NCBI RefSeq assembly: GCF_017916425.1
Contig: NZ_JAFMSX010000004.1
Coordinates: 124,001-188,000 of the forward strand
Source: Nocardioides sp. SYSU D00065
Lineage (GTDB): Bacteria > Actinomycetota > Actinomycetes > Propionibacteriales > Nocardioidaceae
DNA: 64,000 nucleotides
Reading direction: 5' to 3'
The translations under genes and the position numbers were made by a program. Numbering within the stretch: the first letter of the stretch is position 1; every line of letters begins with the position of its first letter. The notes beneath the pieces are model-generated. The model had not been told where the DNA came from, made no database searches, and saw nothing but the letters and a program-made list of their open reading frames with translations. This document shows, piece after piece, positions 37,259 to 46,900 of the stretch.

Positions 37259-38365
37259 TCAGGACTCCTTCACCGAGGTGTCGACGAACGGCGGCTTGAC
37301 CAGCTGGAAGATTTCCCGCCGGCCTCGGATGTCCACGCCGACCTGCGCGTCCTCGGCGACCATCACCGGGATCAGCGCGAGGCCGATGCCCTTCTTCAGG
37401 GTCGGCGAGAACGTGCCCGAGGTGATGTCGGCCAGGGGCACGTCCGGCGTGAGCGTGACGGACATGCCGGGCCGCGGGATGCCGCGGCCCACGGCGACGA
37501 GCCCGCGGAGCCGACGCGCCGGTCCGTCCTCACGCACCTGCATGACCGCCTCGCGGCCCCAGAAGGACTCCTTCTTCCAGCCCACCGCCCACGAGAGGCC
37601 CGCCTCGACGGGATTGGTCCGGAGGCTGATGTCCTGACCGTGCAGCGGGTAGCCCATCTCGGTGCGGAGCGTGTCGCGAGCACCGAGGCCGCACGCGGTG
37701 ATGCCCCACTCGGCACCGGCCGCCATCAGGTCGTCCCACAGCCGGCCGGCCGCCTCGTTGTCGACGACCAGCTCATAGCCGCGCTCGCCGGTGTAGCCGG
37801 TGCGGCAGACCACGACGCCGAGGCCGTCGCCGTACTCCGCCTCCACGAACGACATGTACGCGTGTCCCACCGGCAGGCCGACCCGCGCGAGCACCTCGTC
37901 GGACCGCGGACCCTGGACGGCCAGCACGGCGCGGTCCTCGTGCTGGTTGACGACCTGCACGCCGTCCGGGGCCGCCGCCTGCAGCCGGGACACCACCTCG
38001 GCGGTGTTGGCCGCGTTGGGGATCAGCAGCACGTGCTCGTCGTCGTGCCAGTAGGCGATGAGGTCGTCGACGATGCCGCCGGACTCGTCGAGGCAGAGGG
38101 TGTACTGCGCCTTGCCGGGCTCGATCTTGGCCAGGTCGTTGGACAGCGTCGCGTTGACGAACTCGGCGGCGCCGGGACCCGAGACGATCGCCTTGCCGAG
38201 GTGGCTCACGTCGAAGACGCCGACGGCCTCACGGACCGCCGTGTGCTCCTTGACGACGCCGGTCGGATACTCCAGCGGCATCGACCAGCCACCGAACTCG
38301 GCGAGCTTGGCACCGAGCGCCTCGTGACGGTCGTGGAGGGGCGACTGCTTGAGCGTGGCGGCCAT
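37259..38365 (-). CDS. gcvT: Glycine cleavage system T protein (aminomethyltransferase)
   Basis: The 368-residue protein starts with TLKQSPLHDRHEALGAKLAE, then FGGWSMPLEYPTGVVKEHTA, the folate-binding N-terminal part of GcvT. Later it has GYTGERGYELVV and GLGARDTLRTEMGYPLHG. It takes the aminomethyl group from lipoylated H protein and forms methylenetetrahydrofolate, which feeds the thyA reaction in the same cluster. A longer frame upstream is antisense to pepA and is not used. No glycine riboswitch is visible in the 54-base gap to pepA. Confidence 0.95.
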   Translation of the reverse strand: MAATLKQSPLHDRHEALGAKLAEFGGWSMPLEYPTGVVKEHTAVREAVGVFDVSHLGKAIVSGPGAAEFVNATLSNDLAKIEPGKAQYTLCLDESGGIVDDLIAYWHDDEHVLLIPNAANTAEVVSRLQAAAPDGVQVVNQHEDRAVLAVQGPRSDEVLARVGLPVGHAYMSFVEAEYGDGLGVVVCRTGYTGERGYELVVDNEAAGRLWDDLMAAGAEWGITACGLGARDTLRTEMGYPLHGQDISLRTNPVEAGLSWAVGWKKESFWGREAVMQVREDGPARRLRGLVAVGRGIPRPGMSVTLTPDVPLADITSGTFSPTLKKGIGLALIPVMVAEDAQVGVDIRGRREIFQLVKPPFVDTSVKES

Positions 38366-38419
38366 GCGGCGAAACCTACCCCAGCGGCCACCGGCCGGCG
38401 CCTCGCCTAACATGCCGAG

Positions 38420-39928
38420 GTGACCACGTACTCGCTGCGCAGCGCCAGTCCCGCCAAGACCAAGGTCGACGCCGTCGTGGTGGGAGTGGTCGCCGACAAG
38501 GCCGGTCCCCGGCTGTGCGAGGCGGCACAGGACGTCAGCGGGGCCTACGGCCGCCGCCTGGGCGCCTTCTTGTCGACGATGGGGGTGACCGGCAAGGCCG
38601 GCGAGGCGGTCCGCACGCCCAGTCCGGACGGGGTGAGCGCGCCGCTCGTCGTCTTCGTGGGCCTCGGCGACGACGAGACCGACGCGGTCGCCGTACGCCG
38701 CGCCGCCGGCGTCGCCGCGCGCAACGTCAGCAACGCCGCGTCCGTCGCCCTCGCCCTGCCGAGCGGGACTCCCGAGCTCGTCGCGGCCGTCGTCGAGGGC
38801 CACCGGCTCGGCGGCTACACGTTCACCGCCTACAAGTCCACCAAGAGCGAGTCCACCGACGCCAACGACGTCGTGGTCCTGACCTCGCTCGCCCGCCGCC
38901 CGGAGGCGGCGGCCGCGCTGGAGCGCGCCGAGGTGCTGGCCGACGCCGTCGCCCTGTGCCGCGACTGGGTCAACACCCCGCCCCGGGACTGCACTCCCCC
39001 GCTGCTGGCCGAGCTCGTCACCGCCACGCACAAGGAGGTCACCAAGGGCCGCGGAGCGCCCAAGGTGAAGCTCGAGATCTTCGACCACGAGCAGCTGGCC
39101 GAGATGGGCTGCGGCGGCATCCTCAGCGTCGGCGACTCCTCCGCCGCTCCCTCGCGGCTGGTCAAGCTCACCTGGGCGCCGAAGAACGCGGTCACCCACC
39201 TGGCCCTGGTCGGCAAGGGCGTGACCTTCGACTCCGGCGGCCTCACCATCAAGCCGTCGTCGAGCATGCTCAACATGAAGAGCGACATGGCCGGTGCGGC
39301 CAGCGTCGTCACCGCGACCCTCGCGATCGCCCGCCTCGGCCTGCCGATCAAGGTCACCGCGTTCGCGCCGATGGCCGAGAACATGGTCTCGGCCACCTCC
39401 ACCCGACCCGGCGACGTCATCACGATGCGCAACGGCACCACCGTCGAGATCGCCAACACCGACGCCGAGGGTCGGATGCTGCTCGGCGACGCCCTGTCCC
39501 TGGCCGTGGAGGAGCAGCCCGACGTCGTCGTGGACATCGCCACCCTGACCGGCCACATGCAGCTCGCCCTGGGCGACAAGGTCGGCGCCGTGATGGGCAC
39601 CGACGACCAGGTGTCCGCCGTCCTCGCGGCCGGCAGCGCGGCCGGCGAGCAGCACTGGGCGATGCCGATCCCCGAGGAGATGTCAGAGCGGATCACCAGC
39701 TCCAAGGTCGCCGACCTGCTCCAGCACGACTGGGTGCGGTGGGGCGGTGGCCTCTACGCCGCGGCGTTCCTCCGCGAGTTCACCGGCGGCCTGCCGTGGG
39801 CGCACCTCGACATCGCCGGCAAGGAGATGAACACCGGCGGGCCCTACGGCCACGTCCCGTCGGGGGCGACCGGCTTCGGGGTCACCACGCTCGTGCACCT
39901 CGCGCGGTCGCTGGCCGGCGAGGTGTAG
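38420..39928 (+). CDS. pepA: Leucyl aminopeptidase (M17)
   Basis: The 502-residue protein has the M17 catalytic domain in its second half. Metal ligands and catalytic Lys lie in LVGKGVTFDSGGLTIKPSSS and MLNMKSDMAGAA, and the family signature is NTDAEGRMLLGDAL near residues 343-356. It removes N-terminal residues from peptides in the cytosol. The GTG start is eight bases after taacat, a good -10, so the message may be nearly leaderless. It is divergent from gcvT. Confidence 0.95.
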   Translation: MTTYSLRSASPAKTKVDAVVVGVVADKAGPRLCEAAQDVSGAYGRRLGAFLSTMGVTGKAGEAVRTPSPDGVSAPLVVFVGLGDDETDAVAVRRAAGVAARNVSNAASVALALPSGTPELVAAVVEGHRLGGYTFTAYKSTKSESTDANDVVVLTSLARRPEAAAALERAEVLADAVALCRDWVNTPPRDCTPPLLAELVTATHKEVTKGRGAPKVKLEIFDHEQLAEMGCGGILSVGDSSAAPSRLVKLTWAPKNAVTHLALVGKGVTFDSGGLTIKPSSSMLNMKSDMAGAASVVTATLAIARLGLPIKVTAFAPMAENMVSATSTRPGDVITMRNGTTVEIANTDAEGRMLLGDALSLAVEEQPDVVVDIATLTGHMQLALGDKVGAVMGTDDQVSAVLAAGSAAGEQHWAMPIPEEMSERITSSKVADLLQHDWVRWGGGLYAAAFLREFTGGLPWAHLDIAGKEMNTGGPYGHVPSGATGFGVTTLVHLARSLAGEV

Positions 39929-39978
39929 CAGTCAGGGCCGGCAGTCAGGGCGGGGCGCGAGCCGCTCCAGGACGCCGT

Positions 39979-40341
39979 TCAGAGGCTGCCGCTGGCCTTG
40001 CGGCGCCGGTTGTAGTCCCGCATCCGCTGCGGGACGCCGACCACCGCGGCGTCGTACGACGGCACGCGGTGGTGGTTGGCGAAGTCGTGCGCCCACTTCA
40101 CGCTGGGCACCCGCCGACGGGTCCACTCGCCGTCGTGGGCGACCAGCAGGAGCGTCACGTCGCTGACCGCGGTGCGCGGCTCGACGAAGCCCTCGACCCC
40201 CTGGCGGGTGCTCACGAAGCTCTCGAGGTGACGCACGTCCTCGCCGTCGGCGGCACGCACTCGGGTGGAACCGGTGCGCGCGGCATCCTGCGCCGGACGA
40301 CTGGTGCGCCCCGAGCGCCGGAAACGATCGAACAGACCCAT
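39979..40341 (-). CDS. Actinobacterial protein of unknown function
   Basis: Starting at the Met of GLFDRFRRSGRTS gives 120 residues. No known domain is recognised. There is a basic N-terminus, a middle with VSDVTLLLVAHDGEWTRRR and a basic tail (MRDYNRRRKAS). Proteins of this look lie beside pepA or lpdA in other actinobacteria in my memory, but I cannot confirm that here. It is divergent from lpdA over 140 bases. Confidence 0.72.
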   Translation of the reverse strand: MGLFDRFRRSGRTSRPAQDAARTGSTRVRAADGEDVRHLESFVSTRQGVEGFVEPRTAVSDVTLLLVAHDGEWTRRRVPSVKWAHDFANHHRVPSYDAAVVGVPQRMRDYNRRRKASGSL

Positions 40342-40412
40342 GGCGGACATTGTGCCGGGCCACTCCTCGCCGCGCGGCACATCCGGCCGATCCGGCTGAC
40401 CGCGACCCGGTG

Positions 40413-40440
40413 TGGACAGCGGTGCGGGGAGTGCAAAGAT
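40413..40440 (+). promoter_or_regulatory. Candidate promoter of the lpdA-sucB operon
   Basis: A -35-like tggaca and a -10-like aaagat are 16 bases apart, about 40 bases before the lpdA start. The gene also has a clear Shine-Dalgarno (ggaggg), so a short leader fits. The match is moderate only. Confidence 0.35.
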
Positions 40441-40481
40441 GGTCGCGCCCGGAATGCTGGAAGCGATGTGGAGGGAAGTCT

Positions 40482-41858
40482 GTGGCGGACGGTGAGTTCG
40501 ACGTCCTCGTCCTCGGAGCAGGATCAGGCGGCTACGCCTGTGCTCTGCGTGCGGCCCAGCTCGGCCTGAGCGTCGCGCTGGTCGAGAAGGAGAAGGTCGG
40601 CGGCACCTGCCTGCACGTCGGCTGCATCCCGACCAAGGCCCTCCTCCACGCCGCCGAGGTGGCCGACTCGGCCCGCGACGCCGCCCGGTTCGGCGTCAGC
40701 GCGAGCCTCGAGGGCATCGACATGGCGGGCGTCAACGCCTACAAGGACAAGGTCGTCGAGCGGCTCTTCAAGGGGCTCACGGGTCTCGTCAAGTCGCGCG
40801 GCATCACGGTCATCCAGGGCACCGGCACCCTCACCGGCCCGCGCGAGGTCACCGTCGACGGCACCGCGTACACCGCCCGGCACGTCGTCCTGGCCTCCGG
40901 CTCCTACAGCAAGACGCTCCCCGGCCTCGACGTCGACGGCGAGCGCATCCTCACCTCCGAGCACGCGCTGCGGCTCGAGCGGGTGCCCGCCTCGGTGGTC
41001 GTGCTCGGCGGCGGCGTCATCGGCTGCGAGTTCGCCAGCGTGTGGAGGTCCTTCGGCGCCGAGGTCACGATCGTCGAGGCACTTCCTCGGCTCGTCGCCG
41101 CCGAGGACGAGGCCGCGTCCAAGGCGCTCGAGCGCGCGTTCCGCAAGCGGGGGGTCAAGGCCCTCACCGGCACGCCCTTCCAGAGCGTCAAGACCACCGA
41201 CACCGGTGTCGCGGTGATCGTGGAGGGCGGCGACGTCCTCGAGGCCGAGGTGCTGCTCGTCGCGGTCGGGCGCGGGCCGGCGACCGACGGCCTCGGCTAC
41301 GCCGAGCAGGGCGTCGCGATGGAGCGCGGGTTCGTGCTCACCGACGAGCGCTGCCGCACCAACGTCGAGGGCGTCTACGCCGTCGGCGACATCGTCCCCG
41401 GGCTGCAGCTGGCCCACCGCGGGTTCCAGCAGGGCATCTTCGTGGCCGAGGACATCGCCGGCCTCGACCCGCGGCCGGTGGACGACGCCGGGATCCCCCG
41501 TGTCACGTACTCCCACCCCGAGATCGCCTCGGTGGGGCTCGACGAGGCCAAGGCCCGCGAGCTGCACGGCGACGCCGTCACCACGGTCACCTACGACCTC
41601 GGCGGCAACGGCAAGAGCCAGATCCTGCAGACCCAGGGCTTCGTCAAGCTCGTCGGCCTCACCGACGGCCCCGTGCTCGGCGTCCACATGGTGGGCGATC
41701 GCGTCGGCGAGCTCATCGGCGAGGCGCAGCTGATCTACAACTGGGAGGCGTACGCCGACGACGTCGCGCCGCTCGTGCACGCCCACCCCACCCAGAACGA
41801 AGCGCTCGGCGAGGCCCACCTGGCCCTGGCCGGCAAGCCGCTCCACGCGCACTCCTGA
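40482..41858 (+). CDS. lpdA: Dihydrolipoyl dehydrogenase (E3)
   Basis: The 458-residue flavoprotein starts at a GTG preceded by ggaggg. Motifs are the FAD-binding [20 protein letters not shown], the redox disulfide in [17 protein letters not shown], the NAD-binding [16 protein letters not shown], and the catalytic His-Glu pair in the C-terminal [14 protein letters not shown]. It reoxidises the lipoyl arm of E2. The sucB gene follows 41 bases later, so both form an operon. Confidence 0.96.
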   Translation: MADGEFDVLVLGAGSGGYACALRAAQLGLSVALVEKEKVGGTCLHVGCIPTKALLHAAEVADSARDAARFGVSASLEGIDMAGVNAYKDKVVERLFKGLTGLVKSRGITVIQGTGTLTGPREVTVDGTAYTARHVVLASGSYSKTLPGLDVDGERILTSEHALRLERVPASVVVLGGGVIGCEFASVWRSFGAEVTIVEALPRLVAAEDEAASKALERAFRKRGVKALTGTPFQSVKTTDTGVAVIVEGGDVLEAEVLLVAVGRGPATDGLGYAEQGVAMERGFVLTDERCRTNVEGVYAVGDIVPGLQLAHRGFQQGIFVAEDIAGLDPRPVDDAGIPRVTYSHPEIASVGLDEAKARELHGDAVTTVTYDLGGNGKSQILQTQGFVKLVGLTDGPVLGVHMVGDRVGELIGEAQLIYNWEAYADDVAPLVHAHPTQNEALGEAHLALAGKPLHAHS

Positions 41859-41899
41859 TCCACGTCACTCCACACCCCACACGCGAGCGAAGGAACCAC

Positions 41900-43879
41900 A
41901 TGGCCTCCGAAGTCACCCTCCCCGCACTCGGCGAGTCCGTCACCGAGGGCACCGTCACGCGCTGGCTCAAGCAGGTCGGCGACACCGTCGCCGTCGACGA
42001 GCCGCTGCTGGAGGTCTCCACCGACAAGGTCGACACCGAGATCCCCTCGCCCGTCGCCGGCACCCTGCTGGAGATCAAGGTCAACGAGGACGACACCGTC
42101 GAGGTCGGCGCGGTCCTGGCCGTGGTGGGCGAGGAGGGCGAGTCCGCTGGTGACGCGTCCGGGTCGGCCGAGCCCGAGGCTCAGCCGCAGGACGAGCAGC
42201 AGTCGGAGAAGAAGGCCGAGCAGGAGGAGCAGGTCGCCGAGGAGACCGGCGAGCTGCCTCCGGGCGACTCGACCCCCGAGTCGGAGAAGGCCGACGCCCC
42301 TGCGCAGCAGGAGCCGGCCGCCGAGGAGGCCGCCAGCGGCGGGTCCGGCGGCGGGTCCGGCACGCCGGTGACCCTCCCCGCGCTCGGCGAGTCGGTCACC
42401 GAGGGCACCGTGACGCGCTGGCTCAAGCAGGTGGGCGACGAGGTCGCGGTGGACGAGCCGCTGCTGGAGGTCTCCACGGACAAGGTCGACACCGAGATCC
42501 CCTCGCCGGTCGCCGGCACCCTGCTGGAGATCAAGGCCAACGAGGACGAGACCGTCGAGGTCGGCGCCGAGCTGGCGATCATCGGGTCGGGCGACTCCGC
42601 CCCGTCGCAGCCGCAGGCCCCCGAGGCGCAGCCCAAGGACGAGGAGCAGGCGCAGAAGAAGGCCGAGCAGGAGGAGCAGGTCGTCGAGGAGACCGGCAGC
42701 CTCCCGCCGGGCGACGAGACGCCGGAGTCGGCCAAGCAGGACTCCCCCGCCGCGCAGGGCGACCAGCAGGGCGGCCAGCAGGGCCAGCAGCAGGCCGAGC
42801 CGCGCGCGCTGGGCGAGGCGCCGTACGCCCCGACCGCCCAGGGCGAGCCGGAGCCGCAGCGCACCGACGCCGCCGCCCAGGCCCCGGCCCCCGCCGCGGC
42901 TGAGGGTGGCCGCGACCAGACGGCGTACGTCACGCCGCTCGTGCGCAAGATGGCCGAGCAGCACGGTGTGGACCTCGGCTCGGTGCAGGGCACCGGTGTC
43001 GGCGGCCGCATCCGCAAGCAGGACGTCCTCGACGCCGCGCAGGCCCAGCAGCAGGCACAGCAGCAGGCACAGCAGCAGGCACAGCAGCCCGCCGCCCCGG
43101 CAGCGGCACCGGCCGCGGCAGGCGCCGCCCCGGCAGCCGCCGCTCCGTCGTCGGCCTCGCCGTCGCCGCTGCGCGGCACCACCGAGCCGCTCTCGCGACT
43201 GCGCAAGGTGATCGCCACGCGCATGACCGAGTCGCTGCAGGAGGCCGCCCAGCTGACCCAGGTCACGGAGGTCGACGTCACGGTCATCGCGCGGATGCGG
43301 GAGGCGGCTAAGGCCGACTTCCTGGCACGCGAGGGCGTCAAGCTGACCTACCTGCCGTTCTTCGCCAAGGCGGCGATCGACGCGCTCAAGGTGCACCCCA
43401 AGCTCAACGCGGCCATCGACACCGACAAGGGCGAGGTGACCTACTTCGACCGCGAGAACATCGCGTTCGCGGTGGACACCGAGAAGGGCCTGCTGACGCC
43501 GGTCGTGAAGGAGGCGGGTGACCTCTCGATCGCCGGCCTGGCGAAGAAGATCGCCGACGTCGCCGGTCGCACCCGCACCAACAAGATCACGCCCGACGAG
43601 CTGTCCGGCGGCACCTTCACCATCACCAACCTCGGCAGCTTCGGGGCCCTGTTCGACACCCCGATCATCAACAAGCCGCAGGTGGCCATCCTCGGTCCGG
43701 GTGCCGTGGTGAAGCGCCCGGTCGTGATCGACGACCCCAACCTGGGCGAGACGATCGCGGTGCGGCACATGGTCTACCTGTCGCTGACCTACGACCACCG
43801 GCTGGTCGACGGCGCCGACGCGGGCCGCTTCCTCCAGGAGGTCAAGAAGCGCCTCGAGTCGGGCCAGTTCGAGATCTGA
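41900..43879 (+). CDS. sucB: 2-oxoacid dehydrogenase E2 component, actinobacterial SucB/DlaT type
   Basis: The 659-residue acyltransferase has two lipoyl domains (about residues 5-80 and 157-232), with lipoylated Lys43 and Lys195 in [12 protein letters not shown]. Long Glu/Gln and Ala/Pro linkers follow, then an E3-binding domain (about 350-385, [20 protein letters not shown]). The catalytic core ends in [17 protein letters not shown] with the active-site His. Actinobacteria use one such E2 for pyruvate and possibly 2-oxoglutarate dehydrogenase. LpdA is encoded just upstream and the lipoylation enzymes LipB and LipA about 5 kb downstream. The first lipoyl domain and its linker are nearly repeated by the second. 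Confidence 0.95.
   Translation: MASEVTLPALGESVTEGTVTRWLKQVGDTVAVDEPLLEVSTDKVDTEIPSPVAGTLLEIKVNEDDTVEVGAVLAVVGEEGESAGDASGSAEPEAQPQDEQQSEKKAEQEEQVAEETGELPPGDSTPESEKADAPAQQEPAAEEAASGGSGGGSGTPVTLPALGESVTEGTVTRWLKQVGDEVAVDEPLLEVSTDKVDTEIPSPVAGTLLEIKANEDETVEVGAELAIIGSGDSAPSQPQAPEAQPKDEEQAQKKAEQEEQVVEETGSLPPGDETPESAKQDSPAAQGDQQGGQQGQQQAEPRALGEAPYAPTAQGEPEPQRTDAAAQAPAPAAAEGGRDQTAYVTPLVRKMAEQHGVDLGSVQGTGVGGRIRKQDVLDAAQAQQQAQQQAQQQAQQPAAPAAAPAAAGAAPAAAAPSSASPSPLRGTTEPLSRLRKVIATRMTESLQEAAQLTQVTEVDVTVIARMREAAKADFLAREGVKLTYLPFFAKAAIDALKVHPKLNAAIDTDKGEVTYFDRENIAFAVDTEKGLLTPVVKEAGDLSIAGLAKKIADVAGRTRTNKITPDELSGGTFTITNLGSFGALFDTPIINKPQVAILGPGAVVKRPVVIDDPNLGETIAVRHMVYLSLTYDHRLVDGADAGRFLQEVKKRLESGQFEI
41912..42750 (+). 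repeat. Tandem in-frame duplication of lipoyl domain plus linker in sucB
   Basis: Two copies of a unit start at 41912 and 42368, an offset of 456 bases (152 codons). Both the lipoyl domain and the following linker ([20 protein letters not shown] against [20 protein letters not shown]) are repeated. Long stretches match almost base for base, which points to recent duplication or gene conversion. Confidence 0.85.
43045..43090 (+). repeat. Twelve-base tandem repeat encoding Gln-Gln-Ala-Gln
   Basis: The unit cagcagcaggca repeats in frame in sucB, between the E3-binding domain and the catalytic core, encoding a flexible QQAQ run. It may vary in copy number between strains. Confidence 0.75.
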
Positions 43880-43890
43880 GTCCCGTCCCA

Positions 43891-43925
43891 CGACGCCCCG
43901 TCCGCCACGTGCGGGCGGGGCGTCG
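43891..43925 (+). terminator. Terminator after sucB
   Basis: A 15-base stem with one imperfect pair, cgacgccccgtccgc and gcgggcggggcgtcg, encloses loop cacgt and lies 12 bases past the stop. Confidence 0.85.
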
Positions 43926-43995
43926 TCGTACGCGGACGAGGGGAGCGTCACCCGAAAACCTGGAGCGCGATGTCGGTGACAGCACGTAACGTCTG

Positions 43996-46900
43996 GTGCT
44001 TGTGACGGTGACCGAGACGAAGACCCCGACGGCACCGCCCACCACGACCGCCGCAGGCGCGCTGGCCGCCGGTCGCGCCCCCGTGGACTGGCGACGGGTG
44101 CGCCGTCCGCTGACCTACCTCTGCTTCACCCTGTCCCTGCTGGGTGCCGTCGCGGCCTCGCTGGGCTCGATGGTCGCCGGCCGGCTCGCCGAGGACGCCA
44201 CCGGGACGCTGCTGGCGCTGCTGGCGCTGTGCGTCGTCGGGGGCGCCGTCATCGACACCGTGGCCAAGACCATGTGGGCCACCGTCTGCGACCGGGCCGA
44301 GGGCCAGCTGCGCTCCGACCTCCTCGACGCCGCCATGGCCCAGCCGCTGTCCGAGCTCTCCGAGCAGGCGGTGGGCGAGGTGCTCGACCGCATCGACGAC
44401 GACACGTGGGAGGTGGGCCAGCTCATGCGCTGGGGCGTGTGGCAGGCCGCGCGCACGCTGCTGGCGTCCGGTCCGCTGTGGGTGGTCGCGTCGCTCACCT
44501 GGTGGCCCGCCGCTTTCCTGTTCCCACTCACCGCGCTCGCCACGTTCCTGTTCATCCGCCGGCTGCTGCCGCAGGTCGCGCTCAAGAAGGTCGTCGAGGA
44601 AGCGGCCTGGACCGACCACGCCGCCTCCACGGAGGAGGGCGTGGCCGCGCGCGACGACCTCCGCACGTCGCTGGGCCAGGCCCACGTGCTGCGCCGCAAC
44701 GCCCACCTGGCGTCGGTGGTGCACCGCACCCTCGACGCCGTGCTGGCGGTCGAGGTGCGCATCACCCGCCGCAGCGGCGGGCTGCTGCACGGCGCCCTGG
44801 CCGCGGTGGGCGTCGGCGGGGTCGCGCTCGTCCTCGCCGGCGACCTGTCCACCGCGCGGCTGGTCACCCTGTTCCTGGTCACCACGATGTTCGTGGGCGG
44901 CGTCGACATGCTCGCCCGCCACCTGCCCGACCTGCAGGAGGGCTTCGGCGCAGTCCTGCGGCTGCGCGCGATGCTGGCCTCGCCGGCCGAGCCGACCGGC
45001 GGCCTCTCGGTGCCCGAAGGTCCGCTCGACGTGGAGTTCCGCCACCTCGCCTTCGACTACGGCACGGGCACGTTCGCGCTGCGCGACGTCGACCTGCTGC
45101 TGAGCGCCGGGCACACGTGCGCCCTCGTCGGGCGCACCGGCTCCGGCAAGTCGACGCTGGCCTCGCTCCTGTCGCGGGCCGTCGAGCCGCCACGCGGCTC
45201 GGTGTTCCTCGGCGGCGTCGACGTGCGCGACCTCGACCTGCAGCAGCTGCGCGCGGCCGTCGGTGTCGTCACGCAGCGCACCGAGGTGCTGGCCGGCACG
45301 CTCGCCGAGAACATCACCCTGTTCGACGACGTGCCGCGCAGCACCGTCGAGGCGGCCGTCGCCGAGCTCGGCCTGACCGACTGGGTGGCCGGGCTGCCCG
45401 AGGGCCTCGACACCGTGCTAGGCCCTGGCGGCACGAGCCTGTCGGCCGGTGAGGAGCAGCTGGTCGCCTTCGCACGCCTGCTCGTGCGCGACGTCAGCGT
45501 GGTCGTCCTTGACGAGGCCACCGCGCGCATGGACCCGGTGACCGAGGCGCGCGTGGTCCGCGCCGCCGACCGGCTCATCTCCGGACGCACGGGGATCCTG
45601 GTCGCCCACCGCCTCTCCACGACCGAGCGCGCCGAGCAGGTCGCGGTGCTGGAGTCGGGCCGGGTCGTCCAGCAGGGCCCGCGGGCCCGTCTCGCCGCCG
45701 AGCCGGGGCCCTTCCGCGAGCTGCTCGAGGCCGCCGCCCACGAGGCCGTCGTGGAGGAGCACCACCACGACGACACGGTCATCGGGTCCGTGCGGCGCAG
45801 CACCACTCCCCCGCCGCGGCCCGAGCTGGCGCCGACGCCGAGCCTGGCCCGGGCCGTCCTCCACACGATCAGCATCCAGCCCCAGTGGGGGTTGCTGGGC
45901 GCTCTGCTGTTCCTGGCCGCGTCCCTGACCGGGGCGTTCGGCGCCGTCACCGGCTGGGTCTGGGGCCACATCGTCACCGAGCTGCAGGAAGGCCAGCGTC
46001 CCGGACTCCTGGTCCTGGCCCTGGTTGCCTCCCTCGTCGTCGCGCCGTTCCTGCTGTCGCAGGCCTTCCGCACCTACCCGCACTGGTGGGTCGAGGTCCG
46101 GCTGCGGGTGCGTGCGGCGGTGCTGCACGGCCAGACCTCCCAGCGCCGGCTGGTCCGCACCCCGCCCGGGGAGGTCGTCGCCCGCACGATGGACGCCGAC
46201 CGGCTGGCCCGCTACACCGACCGCTGGGTCGACTTCGTCAACGGCCTGCTCGTGGCCCTGATCACCGCTCTCATCGCGCAGACCTGGGTCGCCGGCGCGG
46301 TCCTGCTGACCGTCATGGTCGTCTCGGCGCTGGCCTCGACGCTCGGGCGCCGCGTGGCCGGTCGGTCCGCGGCCGCCGCCTCGACGGCGCGCGCCCGGTT
46401 CGGGCAGTCCCTGGTGTCCGCGCTGGAGTCGGTGCGCACGGTCAAGCTGGCCGCCGCCACGCCCCAGGTGCACCAGCACCTGCGCGACGTCGACGGCGGG
46501 CGGGTCGACGCCGCCGTGCGTGAGCACCGCGTGCAGGCCCTGCTCGACGGGGTGCCCATCGTGATGGTCCAGTGCGGCGTCGTCGCCGCTTGGGCCGGGC
46601 TGCTCACCGGACACTGGGAGCTGGCCACGGCGCTACTGATCGCCAACGCCGTGAGCGGGTTCGACTGGTTCGGCCGGGTGGCCGGCTCGGTGGTCACGGA
46701 GGCACCGGGCGTCCGCGCCTGGATGAACGCCACCAGCGAGCTCGCGGGCGGCGGCGACCTGATGGACCTTCCGCCGGGCGTCGACCTCGTCCGTGGCACC
46801 GGCCCCACGCCCGCCGCCGGCGAGCGCGAGCCGCTGCGCACGCTCACCGTCCGCGACCTGTCCGCGGTGCACGACGACGGCACCCTGGGCGTCCAGGGCG

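Noticed and set aside
38366..38419. A glycine riboswitch before gcvT
   Set aside because: The gap is only 54 bases, too short for the aptamer, and no matching core is seen.
38366..39655. Extension of gcvT upstream to a 798-residue protein
   Set aside because: The extra part is antisense to pepA. GcvT is complete from 38365.
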